The notes under the pieces were generated by a model. It was given only the letters and a program-made list of their open reading frames with translations. It was not told the origin of the DNA and did no database searches. A DNA stretch of 44,653 nt from Salibacter halophilus (lineage in GTDB: Bacteria; Bacteroidota; Bacteroidia; Flavobacteriales_G; Salibacteraceae). Location: contig NZ_WACR01000014.1 in the NCBI RefSeq assembly GCF_008806325.1, positions 1 through 44,653 of the forward strand. Reading direction: 5' to 3'. Below, piece by piece: positions 25,961 through 36,092 of the stretch. Position 1 is the first letter of the stretch. Every line of letters begins with the position of its first letter. The position numbers and the translations under genes are program-made.

Positions 25961-28009
25961 TTAGTCGTTATTTAATGGGAGAGTGAAATAAAAAGTTGAT
26001 CCTTTATCGGGCGAGCTGGAAACGGTTATTTTCCCGTTGTTTTGATCGATAAAATCTTTTACAAGCAGTAAACCAATTCCTGTCCCTTTTTCCTGTTTTG
26101 TTCCACGAGTGCTTTTCTTAGCACTGAATTCGAATAGCTTCTCCTGCTTTTCGAGCGGAATTCCTTTTCCCTGATCCTGTACTGCAAATTCTACATACTG
26201 TTCATTTTGGTCACAGGTTAGTGTGATTTTTTGACCGGGATATGAGAATTTAATCGCGTTGCTTATGAGGTTCCTGAAAACGGTGCTGATCATATTAGGG
26301 TCTCCGTAAACTTCAAGTCCTTGCGGGATATTGTTAACCAGTTCAAGATCTTTTTCTTCTAAACTTTTGTGGAGTAGTGCATCTACATCATTTAAGATTT
26401 TACTCACTCTGAATTTTTGTGGTGTGAAACTCATTACGCCCATTTGTGAGCGGGCCCAATCAAAGAGGTTCACGAGCAAGCTGTAAGCCGAATTGGCATT
26501 TTGTGTGAGCGCCTTGATTGTATCTGTTAGTTCTTCTCGTTCAATATCTCCTTTTTCCAGATCATCGAGCAATAATTCCAGTGCGACTTTTATTCCGCTC
26601 ACAGGACCGCGCAGGTCATGACCGATTACTGAAAGGTATTTGTTTTTGGCCTCGTTGGCTTTTGTCAGTTCACCATTTGTTTTTTCCAGCTTTTGCTGTG
26701 CCAACTTGAGTTCACGGAGCGAGTTGTGAAGTTCTTCTGTTCGTTCCTCTACCTGACTTTCGAGTTGCTGGTTGACTTCGTTGAGCTTCTCGGTGAGTTT
26801 CTCGTTTTTCATTTTGGTTCTGACCGATCGATCAGCGAGCAAAATGATTTGCGAAATCAGGAAAACAAATATTCCAACTCTCGACATCGTATCAGTGGGG
26901 ATGTAGCTGAGGTTGATAATAACATCGTGCAGAATGGCTCCGGCAAGCACGAAAAAACCCAACAAGAAAACCCATCCGCCTCGGGCTCCGTTTCGTATGG
27001 CTCTGACCACTACAAACAATAAATATACAAGTGCTATCAATGAGAAAAACTGGTAGAATGTAATGGTTTGAGCGCTCAGGTGAGTGGGTAAAAAGATCAT
27101 TATTCCGCTCATGATAAAGGAAACAACAATTATCGTGAACAGCACCCATTTGTGAAAATAGGATTTAAAGAGTTCGTAGAGGTAGAGCGACAACACACCA
27201 ACACCGGCATAGAATGAAACGATTTCAGACTTGATCAATACTGAGAAGGAGATTCCCGGTATGTAAGAAAGGACGAATTCATCACTTGCTGATACGTTGA
27301 GGGCTGCCAAAAGACATGCGAGAGCAAAGTAAACATGCCAGATTGAATCACGCTTGAGGAAGTAGAGTGCGAGGAAGTAGATTGCTGCAATGAAAAGTGC
27401 TCCCAACAGGAAAAAATCCCAAAAAATGCTTCGGTTGTGAGATTCTCTCAGCGTTTGTTCAGGTCCAATAATTACTGAATCCCAAATTCCACCAACCGAG
27501 AAGTCGTAATTTGAGACTTGTATGATAAATTCAAAATGGTTGGTGTCGTGCGGTAAGTCAATGATTTGTGGAGCGTACATCGCTTCGTAAGCTGATTCAG
27601 ACTTACCAACTTTACCTATTTCTATCAGCTTTTCACCATTAACATAGAATAGTGCTGAGGTTCCGATTGTGGGTATTTTAATGGATACGCGATTTTCACC
27701 TTTCGGAACCGTAACCGAAAACCGGTAAGTTCCGTAGCCTCTCGGGTTAAGCCTTGTGTAGGAATCGAGCTGAAAATCGTTCCAAACATGTGGGATTTTG
27801 ACAAATCGTTTATTGACATCAGACTTGAGAGGGAAATCCTCTGGTGCTAATAATTGATGCCAGTAGAACTCAGCTTCACCCTGTATTTTGATTGCCTGTT
27901 GGAAATCCTGTGATCTAGATAGGTCTAGCTTCCCTTCATCCAGCACCGTTTGGCTCTGAAGAAAAGAAACAGCAAAAAGGCAAATAAGGGATATAAAAAG
28001 CTGTTTCAT
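25961..28009 (-). CDS. Hybrid-sensing histidine kinase with 7TMR-DISM region
   Basis: 682-aa membrane sensor kinase. Seen in order: signal peptide (1-19); periplasmic galactose-binding-like beta domain (about 20-185, the 7TMR-DISM extracellular type); seven hydrophobic helices (about 196-392); coiled coil (about 398-456); phospho-acceptor H box VIGHDLRGP (His464); and a HATPase domain with N box NLISNAIKFS (Asn584), DQGKGIP (612-618) and GTGIGLLL (642-649). All catalytic motifs are intact. No response regulator is adjacent, so the partner must lie elsewhere. The ligand is likely a carbohydrate-like or other small molecule but is not deducible. It leads a probable operon with the CPBP and SDR genes. 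Two motif copies fall in it. Confidence 0.93.
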   Translation of the reverse strand: MKQLFISLICLFAVSFLQSQTVLDEGKLDLSRSQDFQQAIKIQGEAEFYWHQLLAPEDFPLKSDVNKRFVKIPHVWNDFQLDSYTRLNPRGYGTYRFSVTVPKGENRVSIKIPTIGTSALFYVNGEKLIEIGKVGKSESAYEAMYAPQIIDLPHDTNHFEFIIQVSNYDFSVGGIWDSVIIGPEQTLRESHNRSIFWDFFLLGALFIAAIYFLALYFLKRDSIWHVYFALACLLAALNVSASDEFVLSYIPGISFSVLIKSEIVSFYAGVGVLSLYLYELFKSYFHKWVLFTIIVVSFIMSGIMIFLPTHLSAQTITFYQFFSLIALVYLLFVVVRAIRNGARGGWVFLLGFFVLAGAILHDVIINLSYIPTDTMSRVGIFVFLISQIILLADRSVRTKMKNEKLTEKLNEVNQQLESQVEERTEELHNSLRELKLAQQKLEKTNGELTKANEAKNKYLSVIGHDLRGPVSGIKVALELLLDDLEKGDIEREELTDTIKALTQNANSAYSLLVNLFDWARSQMGVMSFTPQKFRVSKILNDVDALLHKSLEEKDLELVNNIPQGLEVYGDPNMISTVFRNLISNAIKFSYPGQKITLTCDQNEQYVEFAVQDQGKGIPLEKQEKLFEFSAKKSTRGTKQEKGTGIGLLLVKDFIDQNNGKITVSSSPDKGSTFYFTLPLNND
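26816..26825 (-). repeat. GGTCAGADCC motif, copy 14
   Basis: GGTCAGAACC on the gene strand of the histidine kinase, encoding VRT at the end of the last TM helix. Confidence 0.8.
26999..27008 (-). repeat. GGTCAGADCC motif, copy 15
   Basis: GGTCAGAGCC on the gene strand of the histidine kinase, encoding VRA. Confidence 0.8.
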
Positions 28010-28030
28010 TGAGGTTTGAAATTCGGCATG

Positions 28031-28061
28031 CGAAGGTAAAAGGCTTTTGAGATGTCTGCAA
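28031..28061 (-). promoter_or_regulatory. Possible promoter of the kinase operon
   Basis: Minus strand: TTG, 20 nt, TACCTTCG, one base off TAnnTTTG. About 22 nt before the kinase ATG. Confidence 0.35.
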
Positions 28062-28091
28062 GGAAATGAATTCTTACTTTAAACTATAAAG

Positions 28092-28132
28092 CTAAAACTG
28101 AGACTGTAAATAGTTCACAGCCTCAGTTTAGC
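28092..28132 (-). terminator. Terminator of the urocanase gene
   Basis: CTAAAACTGAGACTGT pairs with ACAGCCTCAGTTTAG with one A bulge and one A-C mismatch. Read on the minus strand it follows the hutU stop by 9 nt and ends in a T-rich stretch. Confidence 0.65.
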
Positions 28133-28140
28133 AACAAAAA

Positions 28141-30156
28141 TCATCCCTTTTCAAACGTCTTTTTGATGAGTTCATCATCAGCGATGTTTGGTAGTGTAAC
28201 CTTTAATTCTGGCGTGCGCTCCATTTCGCGCTTGATGGCGAACAATGCTTCATCGTTTCGTGCCCAGCTTCTACGGGCAATTCCGTTGTTGACATCCCAA
28301 AAGAGCATTTGTTTGAGGCGTCTGTCGGCATCGTCAGATCCATCGAGAACCATCCCGAAACCTCCGTTGATAACTTCGCCCCATCCAACGCCACCACCAT
28401 TGTGGATCGATACCCAGGTAGCTCCTCTAAACGAATCGCCAATCACGTTTTGTATCGCCATGTCAGCTGTGAATTTGGAACCGTCATAAATGTTGGATGT
28501 TTCGCGAAATGGTGAATCTGTTCCCGATACATCGTGATGATCGCGACCGAGCACAACCGGACCAATTTTTCCTTCTTTGATGGCTTTGTTGAAAGCTGCC
28601 GCGATTTTAGTTCTTCCTTCAGCATCAGCGTAAAGGATACGTGCTTGCGACCCCACAACCAGTTTGTTTTCACGGGCACCTTCAATCCACTGAATGTTAT
28701 CAGCCATCTGTTGCTGAATTTCTTCAGGAGAATTGGATTTAATTTCAGATAAAACGTCTTGAGCCAACTTATCTGTCATCGCCAAATCTTCTTCCTTGCC
28801 GGATGTACAAACCCAACGGAACGGACCAAAACCGTAGTCAAAACACATTGGTCCAAGAATGTCCTGAACGTAAGAAGGATAAATAAATCCGTCTCCGTCC
28901 TGGTTCATAATATCAGCTCCGGCACGAGAAGCTTCCAGCAAAAAGGCATTTCCGTAATCGAAGAAATACATACCGTTTTTGCTCAGTGCGTTTACAGCAT
29001 CTGCATGTTTGCGAAGCGTTTTGCGCACTTCTTCTTTGAACTTCTCAGGCTGTTTTGCCATCATCTCATTCGATTCCTCGTAGCTCAATCCGGCCGGGTA
29101 ATAACCTCCTGCCCATGGATTGTGAAGAGATGTTTGGTCAGATCCCAAATCAACATGAACATCGCGTTCCACAAAACGCTCCCACAAGTCAACGATATTC
29201 CCGAGGAATGCGATTGAGTGGGCTTCGTTTCGGTTCTGATAGTGAAGTGCAGTATCAATGCATTTATCAACATCTTCAATCACTTCATCTACCCAGCCCT
29301 GTTCGTGACGTTTGTAAGCTGCTTTTGGGTTGATCTCAGCAGTAATGCTCACAACACCGGCAATATTTCCTGCTTTTGGCTGAGCACCACTCATTCCGCC
29401 AAGTCCGGCAGTTACGAAAAGTTTTGTTTCATTTTTTGCCTTTCCTGAGCGGTCGAGCATACGCGCTGCGTTCATAACAGTAATCGTAGTCCCGTGAACG
29501 ATTCCCTGCGGACCAATATACATGTAAGATCCGGCAGTCATTTGTCCGTATTGCGTAACGCCAAGGGCATTGAAACGTTCCCAATCATCGGGTTTTGAGT
29601 AATTCGGAATCATCATTCCATTTGTAACAACCACGCGGGGACCGTCCTTATGAGAGGGGAATAATCCTTGTGGGTGACCTGAATTCATCACGAGTGTTTG
29701 CTCATTTGTCATCTCGCTGAGGTATTTCATCGTGAGCCTGTACTGTGCCCAGTTTTGAAATACTGCCCCGTTTCCGCCATACGTGATGAGCTCATCTGGG
29801 TGTTGTGCCACGGCCGGATCTAAATTGTTCTGAATCATCACCATAATGGCAGCAGCTTGTTTGCTTTTGCACGGGTATTCATCAATGCTGCGAGCGTAAA
29901 TAGCGTTTTTGGGTTTGTAACGGTACATATATATGCGGCCGTACTTTTTGAGCTCATCGGCAAATTCTGCAGCCAGTGTTTCGTGTTGCTCTTTTGGGAA
30001 ATAGCGTAGCGCGTTTTTAAGCGCCAGTGCTTTCTCTTTATCCGTTAAGATTTCCTTTCTTTTGGGAGCGTGGTTGATAGACTCATCGTACACCGGAGCC
30101 TCGGGTAGTTGAGCCGGTATTCCTTCTTTGATCTCTTCTTCAAATGATAGTGCCAT
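28141..30156 (-). CDS. hutU: Urocanate hydratase
   Basis: 671-aa cytosolic enzyme that hydrates urocanate to imidazolonepropionate using tightly bound NAD, the second step of histidine degradation. Seen: YGGNGAVFQNW (126-136), MTAGSYMYIGPQGIVHGT (206-223), the NAD loop GLGGMSGAQPKAG (251-263), and GPFRWVCTSG in the second half. It belongs to the longer form of roughly 670 aa typical of Bacteroidota, against about 557 in proteobacteria. No hutH, hutI or formiminoglutamate enzyme lies in the window, so the pathway is scattered or controlled elsewhere. Motif copy 16 lies at GSD. Confidence 0.96.
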   Translation of the reverse strand: MALSFEEEIKEGIPAQLPEAPVYDESINHAPKRKEILTDKEKALALKNALRYFPKEQHETLAAEFADELKKYGRIYMYRYKPKNAIYARSIDEYPCKSKQAAAIMVMIQNNLDPAVAQHPDELITYGGNGAVFQNWAQYRLTMKYLSEMTNEQTLVMNSGHPQGLFPSHKDGPRVVVTNGMMIPNYSKPDDWERFNALGVTQYGQMTAGSYMYIGPQGIVHGTTITVMNAARMLDRSGKAKNETKLFVTAGLGGMSGAQPKAGNIAGVVSITAEINPKAAYKRHEQGWVDEVIEDVDKCIDTALHYQNRNEAHSIAFLGNIVDLWERFVERDVHVDLGSDQTSLHNPWAGGYYPAGLSYEESNEMMAKQPEKFKEEVRKTLRKHADAVNALSKNGMYFFDYGNAFLLEASRAGADIMNQDGDGFIYPSYVQDILGPMCFDYGFGPFRWVCTSGKEEDLAMTDKLAQDVLSEIKSNSPEEIQQQMADNIQWIEGARENKLVVGSQARILYADAEGRTKIAAAFNKAIKEGKIGPVVLGRDHHDVSGTDSPFRETSNIYDGSKFTADMAIQNVIGDSFRGATWVSIHNGGGVGWGEVINGGFGMVLDGSDDADRRLKQMLFWDVNNGIARRSWARNDEALFAIKREMERTPELKVTLPNIADDELIKKTFEKG
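29136..29145 (+). repeat. GGTCAGADCC motif, copy 16
   Basis: GGTCAGATCC, opposite to hutU, which reads GSD here. Confidence 0.8.
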
Positions 30157-30233
30157 TTTTAGTATTTTATCATTTACATAACCGCGAACCTGACCGTTAG
30201 TTCATGAAAGTTTTTAGTCAGATTTGAAGTTAT

Positions 30234-30942
<709 letters not shown>

Positions 30943-32985
30943 ATGGATTTTAAACTCACATCACAATACAAGCCAACGGGAGATCAGCCACAGGCGATTG
31001 AACAGCTTACAAAAAGTATTCAGGACGGGGAACGCAGCCAGGTTTTGCTGGGAGTTACGGGTTCCGGAAAAACATTCACTATGGCGAATGTTATTCAGGA
31101 AGTTGAAAAACCCACACTCATTCTGAGTCACAACAAGACGCTTGCTGCTCAGCTCTACGGAGAATTTAAGCAGTTCTTCCCTGATAATGCAGTCGAGTAC
31201 TTTGTTTCGTACTACGATTATTATCAGCCTGAGGCGTATATTCCAACAAGTGATACTTACATAGAAAAAGATCTTTCGATCAACGATGAAATTGAAAAGT
31301 TGAGACTATCGGCTACTTCATCGTTGTTATCGGGAAGACGTGATGTGATTGTCGTTTCATCCGTTTCCTGTATTTACGGTATCGGGAATCCTTCAGATTT
31401 CAACGAAAGTGTTATTGAGATCAAGCAGGGAATGACGATCAGCAGGAATCAGTTTTTGCACAAACTCGTTGACTCACTCTATTCACGTACAACCGGAGAT
31501 TTCCAACGGGGCAATTTTCGAGTAAAAGGCGATACGGTAGATGTGTACCTCGCTTATGCTGATCACGCGTTTCGTTTCCACTTTTGGGGTGATGAAATTG
31601 AAGAAATAGAATCTATTGATCCTCATTCTGCAGAACGGTTGGATTCTTTTGAGGCTGTGAGGATATATCCTGCTAACATTTTTGTGACCTCAAAAGAAAG
31701 TACTCAACGAGCGATTAAAGAAATCGGTTACGACTTGATCGACAGGGTGGAGTATTTTAAAGATATGGGCCAGCCTCTCGAAGCCAAGCGAATCGATGAT
31801 CGCGTGAATTACGATCTCGAAATGATGCGCGAACTCGGGTATTGTAGCGGTATTGAGAACTACTCGCGCTATTTTGACCGCAGAAATCCGGGTGACAGAC
31901 CTTTCTGCTTACTCGATTATTTTCCCGATGATTTCTTACTCATCATCGATGAAAGTCACGTGACAGTTCCACAAATCTCGGCTATGTACGGTGGTGACCG
32001 CGCTAGAAAAGTAAACCTCGTTGAATACGGGTTCCGACTACCGGCTGCTCTCGACAACAGACCATTGAAATTCGAAGAGTTTCAGGGGCTTATTAATCAG
32101 ATAATGTATGTGAGTGCAACTCCGGCAGAGTTCGAGTTGCGCGAGACAGAAGGGCTTTATGTGGAACAGGTTATTCGCCCAACAGGCTTGCTCGATCCAC
32201 AAATAGAAGTGAGACCGAGAGACAACCAGGTCGATGATCTACTAGAAGAGGTAAGGGTCAGAACCGAACGAAAAGAGCGTGTCCTCGTGACAACGCTTAC
32301 CAAACGGATGTCTGAAGAGTTGGCGAAGTACATGACCAAGAACGGAATCAAATGCCGCTACATCCACAGTGATATCGATACGCTTGAGCGTGTAGAAATA
32401 CTCAGAGATTTACGTCTCGGAAATTTTGATGTACTGATAGGAATCAACCTATTGCGTGAGGGACTCGACTTACCGGAAGTATCGCTCGTTGCTATACTCG
32501 ATGCTGATAATGAAGGATTCTTGCGCAGTGAAACCAGCATGACGCAAACGGCAGGTCGCGCAGCCCGAAATGTGAACGGAAAAGTCATCATGTACGCTGA
32601 TCGTGTCACGAAAAGTATGCAGCGTACAATCGATGAAACGAACAGGCGTAGAGCTAAGCAGCAAGAATACAACGAAAAGCACGGCATTACGCCAACTCCA
32701 CTCGTAAAATCTGTCGATCGAATTATGGATCAAACAAGTGTGGTTGAAGGCAAAGACGGTGAGCGACAAGTGAAACCTGAAAAAGCTTATGTTGAGCCAC
32801 AGCAAACATCAGTTGCTGCAGATCCGGTTGTTCAGTACATGAACAAGCAACAACTCGAGAAACAAAAAGACCAAATCAAGAGTCAGATGATGAAAGCATC
32901 CAAACAAATGGACTTCATTGAAGCAGCTCGACTCCGCGATGAAATGTACGAGATTCAGAAAATGATTGACGAGAAGGAAGACTGA
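30943..32985 (+). CDS. uvrB: Excinuclease ABC subunit B
   Basis: 680-aa helicase-like damage-verification subunit of nucleotide excision repair, acting with UvrA and UvrC. Seen: DQPQAI Q-motif (15-20), Walker A GVTGSGKT (37-44), the beta-hairpin YYDYYQPEAYIP (90-101) that clamps DNA, a DESH Walker B, TTLTKRM, QTAGRAARN and a C-terminal UVR motif (about 640-675, DFIEAARLRDEMYEI) that contacts UvrC. The ATG at 30943 is chosen over an in-frame TTG two codons earlier. No LexA-type box is evident upstream. Motif copy 18 encodes VRT just before ERVLVTTLTK, a variable linker. Confidence 0.97.
   Translation: MDFKLTSQYKPTGDQPQAIEQLTKSIQDGERSQVLLGVTGSGKTFTMANVIQEVEKPTLILSHNKTLAAQLYGEFKQFFPDNAVEYFVSYYDYYQPEAYIPTSDTYIEKDLSINDEIEKLRLSATSSLLSGRRDVIVVSSVSCIYGIGNPSDFNESVIEIKQGMTISRNQFLHKLVDSLYSRTTGDFQRGNFRVKGDTVDVYLAYADHAFRFHFWGDEIEEIESIDPHSAERLDSFEAVRIYPANIFVTSKESTQRAIKEIGYDLIDRVEYFKDMGQPLEAKRIDDRVNYDLEMMRELGYCSGIENYSRYFDRRNPGDRPFCLLDYFPDDFLLIIDESHVTVPQISAMYGGDRARKVNLVEYGFRLPAALDNRPLKFEEFQGLINQIMYVSATPAEFELRETEGLYVEQVIRPTGLLDPQIEVRPRDNQVDDLLEEVRVRTERKERVLVTTLTKRMSEELAKYMTKNGIKCRYIHSDIDTLERVEILRDLRLGNFDVLIGINLLREGLDLPEVSLVAILDADNEGFLRSETSMTQTAGRAARNVNGKVIMYADRVTKSMQRTIDETNRRRAKQQEYNEKHGITPTPLVKSVDRIMDQTSVVEGKDGERQVKPEKAYVEPQQTSVAADPVVQYMNKQQLEKQKDQIKSQMMKASKQMDFIEAARLRDEMYEIQKMIDEKED
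32256..32265 (+). repeat. GGTCAGADCC motif, copy 18
   Basis: GGTCAGAACC in uvrB, encoding VRT. Confidence 0.8.
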
Positions 32986-33060
32986 TTGAGTCATTTGAGT
33001 TTAATGAACCAGTAATTTCGAAGCCGATTTGATTCGCGTTCAATATCAAATCCACTTCAT

Positions 33061-33068
33061 TATATTTG
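33061..33068 (+). promoter_or_regulatory. Candidate -7 box of the PASTA-rluD operon
   Basis: TATATTTG, followed by GCGTTC. The predicted start is about 13 nt before the TTG codon at 33088, leaving almost no leader. No TTG is found at the usual upstream distance. Confidence 0.45.
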
Positions 33069-33087
33069 CGTTCTAAATTGTACACCC

Positions 33088-33927
33088 TTGAGCTTAATTA
33101 AATTTTTAGTTTCAAAAGTATTCTGGCTGCAGGTTCTGATCGCGATTTTATTGACAATCGGGATTATTTACGGAACCATGATTTACCTCGAATCTTATAC
33201 CCGTCACGGGGTAACAGTTGAGGTGCCTGATTTGAGCGGCTATCACCACACTGAAGCAACACCTTTACTGAAAGAAAAAGATCTCCACTCGATTATTTCA
33301 GATTCTGTTTACGTAGCTGAAGAACCTCCGGGAACAATTGTTGATCAAAACCCAAAGGCTTTATCTGAAGTGAAGCCCGGCAGAAAAATATATTTGACCA
33401 TCAATACTCAAAATCCACCACAGGTTGTGCTTCCGGCTTTGAATGATTTAACATTACGCCAGGCACAGTCGCGCATTATCACTTACGGATTGAAAATTGA
33501 CACATTGATTTATCGTCCTTCGGAGTGTACGAACTGCATCGTGGGCGTACAGTTGAGAAATAAAGAATTGAAGCCCGGAGACAAAGTTGACAAAGGAACG
33601 GCAATTTCGCTTGTGGTGGGTTCTGGAGAGAGTGATCAGGTGATTCCTGTTCCTGCTCTTTACGGTCAGAGCCTGGAGCAAGCCAAGCAATTCCTCAATA
33701 GCAAAGGACTCAACATCGGGATTGTTCAATATGATGAAGATGTCGATTCTGAAGAGGATACCATGAATTCTGTGATTTACAATCAGTTCCCCGCATACGA
33801 CACGAACAGAAACGAAATGATCAACCTCGGTCGTTCGATGGACTTATTTTTGACAACTGATAGTACTAAAGTTCCCGAGTTTGAGTTAATAGAACAGGAC
33901 AGCATTACAACGCAAACTGATTCATGA
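33088..33927 (+). CDS. Membrane-anchored PASTA-domain protein
   Basis: 279-aa predicted inner-membrane protein with a periplasmic tail. Seen: one TM helix (about 13-34), then three PASTA-type repeats (about 45-105, 112-177 and 183-256) with the V-P-x-L start and the Gx3xxA pattern (VPALYGQSLEQAKQFLNSKGL). PASTA repeats bind muropeptides or the stem peptide of peptidoglycan in penicillin-binding proteins and Ser/Thr kinases, but here there is no kinase or transpeptidase domain. Translation appears to start at a TTG, since no ATG or GTG precedes the TM helix in frame. It overlaps the next gene by 4 nt (ATGA). Stand-alone PASTA proteins of this type are frequent in Bacteroidota next to rluD. Confidence 0.85.
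   Translation: MSLIKFLVSKVFWLQVLIAILLTIGIIYGTMIYLESYTRHGVTVEVPDLSGYHHTEATPLLKEKDLHSIISDSVYVAEEPPGTIVDQNPKALSEVKPGRKIYLTINTQNPPQVVLPALNDLTLRQAQSRIITYGLKIDTLIYRPSECTNCIVGVQLRNKELKPGDKVDKGTAISLVVGSGESDQVIPVPALYGQSLEQAKQFLNSKGLNIGIVQYDEDVDSEEDTMNSVIYNQFPAYDTNRNEMINLGRSMDLFLTTDSTKVPEFELIEQDSITTQTDS
33664..33673 (+). repeat. GGTCAGADCC motif, copy 19
   Basis: GGTCAGAGCC in the PASTA gene, encoding GQS in the third repeat. Confidence 0.8.
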
Positions 33928-36092
33928 AAAACCTGGTTCTGACATTAATAGGCGCCATTGCCTCTACAGGCTTATTTGCGCAGGATTCGCTATTGCCCCT
34001 CAAAGAACAACCTCGCGGAGGTTTTCAGGAAAGCGCTGAGCAATCATTTTCGGTAAGAGCCAGCAATAGCCGCATTGTTTACCAATTTGATACCATTGAG
34101 CTTCCTTTCATTGACGACTTTTCTAAAAATCTGATCAAAGATTACCGAATTGATTTGGACGATCCATCACTCGTAAAAGAGTTTTGCCCGGATTTTAGAA
34201 TTGATGGAAACGTAGTGAATGCGGTCGAGTTTATGACGGATACCTCTTACGACTATTCGTTTAATTCAAACTCTGGTCAGTGGGATTCAACTGCGAATGC
34301 TCCACAGATTATCGCCTTTTTAGATTCCTTGAATTGTGTTGATACCGTGGCGCTCGACACTGTGTGGCCATTACCAAACGGAAGACTCGTTAACGGAGCC
34401 CTCAATCCAGATGTGGTTGCCGATAGCTTTTTAGTGAGCATCAACGATACAACGGTTTTTGTTCCGCCATCAAATAATGTCTTGTGGACTTCTAATGATG
34501 TTTACATCAATGAGAGTTACGGACAGGAGCCACCGACAATTGGAGTCGCTACTTTTGACGGGCTCGATTCGCTCGGCATGCCTCACAGTCCTAATCAGGG
34601 TCCAGGTGTTGAAGGGTTGGCTGATGTCTTTACTTCAGCTCCAATTCAATTGGGATCTCGTCCATCAGGAGGGAATTACAACAACTCTGATTCAATCATC
34701 CTGAGCTTTTATTATCAGCCACAGGGATTTGGAGATATGCCAGAGGAAGACGACTCACTGGCACTTGAGTTTTTAAACCTAAACACAGGTCAATGGGATT
34801 ATATTTGGAGTGCCCAGGGTGAGGCGAATAAACCATTCGAACAGGTTTTCATCAAAATATCCAACACTGATTATTACCAGGACGGCTTCCGTTTCCGATT
34901 TAAAAATCGCGCGACAACCTCAGGGAATTTTGATCACTGGCACATCGATTACGTGAGACTCGATGCTAACAGAACATCTGATGAAAACACAATTGACGAT
35001 GTCGCTTTTTCAAAACAAGCTCCAAGTATTCTAAAAGATTACAGTCATGTTCCTTGGAGTCATTTCAAAAATGATCCGACAAGCTACATGGCAGATACAT
35101 CTGGTACGGAGTCGCACAACATGAGTGATATCCAGAAAAACGTCACTTTCAGTGTTCAGGTTGAAGAAAACGGAACTAATATTTTTACGACTCCCGTTTT
35201 CCCTATTCCTAACTTTCAACCAGAGACATTTCAGCAACGTGATGTTCCGCTTCAAAACTTTGTGTTCCCCGATACAGATACCAACAAAAGACACACTTTT
35301 AAAGTAGCTAACGTCCTCAATACCACGCCAGATTTAAACCGAAATAATGATACTGCTTTTTACTGGCAGGACTTTGGAACGTATTACAGTTACGATGATG
35401 GAACGGCTGAGTATGCTTACAAAGTTGTGGGAGCAAATTCAAAAATGTCTGTCGAGTACGACCTCGGTCCGGTGACTGATTCACTCAGAGCCATTAATAT
35501 TTATTTTCCACGTACACTAGAGGATTATTCTGACAATCTATTCAGGTTGCAGATTTATAAAGATTTAGATCAGAACCCAGTTTACCAATCGGCATATTTC
35601 AATCCACAGTACAGTTCGCGAAATATTGTCACACGTTATGAATTGTCAGAACCGCTAGAAGTGACCGGAACGATTTACGTGGGAATTGAGCAACAAAACA
35701 GGGATGTTCTTGTAGGTTTTGATCAGAACTTTGAAAAGCGTGATCGTTGTTATTACAATGCAGGAAGTGGATGGTACAACATCAGTTTTGATGGATCTTT
35801 GATGATTCATCCTGAGTTTGACTCACTTTACAACCCGTATCCTGTCAATACTCCTGAAATAAGCGAAGAAAAAAACATAAAACTCTATCCAAACCCTGTA
35901 TCTCACGAGCTTAGGATTGAAGGACTCGATGAACAACACAGGGCTTCAATACTGGATCTGACCGGTAGAGAAGTTTGGAACGGAAGAGTTTACAACAGAA
36001 TTGATGTGACCCAAATTCCGCGTGGCACGTATATTCTACATATTCAAAACGCGCAAAAGCCTATCATCAAAAAATTCATTAAAGCAGAGTAG
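33924..36092 (+). CDS. T9SS-exported protein in the PASTA-rluD operon
   Basis: 722 aa. Signal peptide 1-19 (TGLFAQ). Then a long region of beta strands with SNDVYIN, GVATFDGLD and LSFYYQPQG-like motifs, which I know from a conserved but uncharacterised Bacteroidota protein found beside rluD; a second beta domain (about 480-620) with YDDGTAEYAY; and a type A sorting domain (IKLYPNPVSHE near 652 to 722). It is predicted to be secreted or surface-attached via T9SS. It overlaps the PASTA gene by 4 nt and the rluD start by 1 nt. Unlike the two T9SS clusters to the left it is a single copy, and it carries one exact and several near matches to the GGTCAGADCC motif. Confidence 0.82.
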   Translation: MKNLVLTLIGAIASTGLFAQDSLLPLKEQPRGGFQESAEQSFSVRASNSRIVYQFDTIELPFIDDFSKNLIKDYRIDLDDPSLVKEFCPDFRIDGNVVNAVEFMTDTSYDYSFNSNSGQWDSTANAPQIIAFLDSLNCVDTVALDTVWPLPNGRLVNGALNPDVVADSFLVSINDTTVFVPPSNNVLWTSNDVYINESYGQEPPTIGVATFDGLDSLGMPHSPNQGPGVEGLADVFTSAPIQLGSRPSGGNYNNSDSIILSFYYQPQGFGDMPEEDDSLALEFLNLNTGQWDYIWSAQGEANKPFEQVFIKISNTDYYQDGFRFRFKNRATTSGNFDHWHIDYVRLDANRTSDENTIDDVAFSKQAPSILKDYSHVPWSHFKNDPTSYMADTSGTESHNMSDIQKNVTFSVQVEENGTNIFTTPVFPIPNFQPETFQQRDVPLQNFVFPDTDTNKRHTFKVANVLNTTPDLNRNNDTAFYWQDFGTYYSYDDGTAEYAYKVVGANSKMSVEYDLGPVTDSLRAINIYFPRTLEDYSDNLFRLQIYKDLDQNPVYQSAYFNPQYSSRNIVTRYELSEPLEVTGTIYVGIEQQNRDVLVGFDQNFEKRDRCYYNAGSGWYNISFDGSLMIHPEFDSLYNPYPVNTPEISEEKNIKLYPNPVSHELRIEGLDEQHRASILDLTGREVWNGRVYNRIDVTQIPRGTYILHIQNAQKPIIKKFIKAE
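35954..35963 (-). repeat. GGTCAGADCC motif, copy 20
   Basis: GGTCAGATCC on the minus strand, in the sorting domain of the T9SS protein (gene strand reads DLT). Confidence 0.8.
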
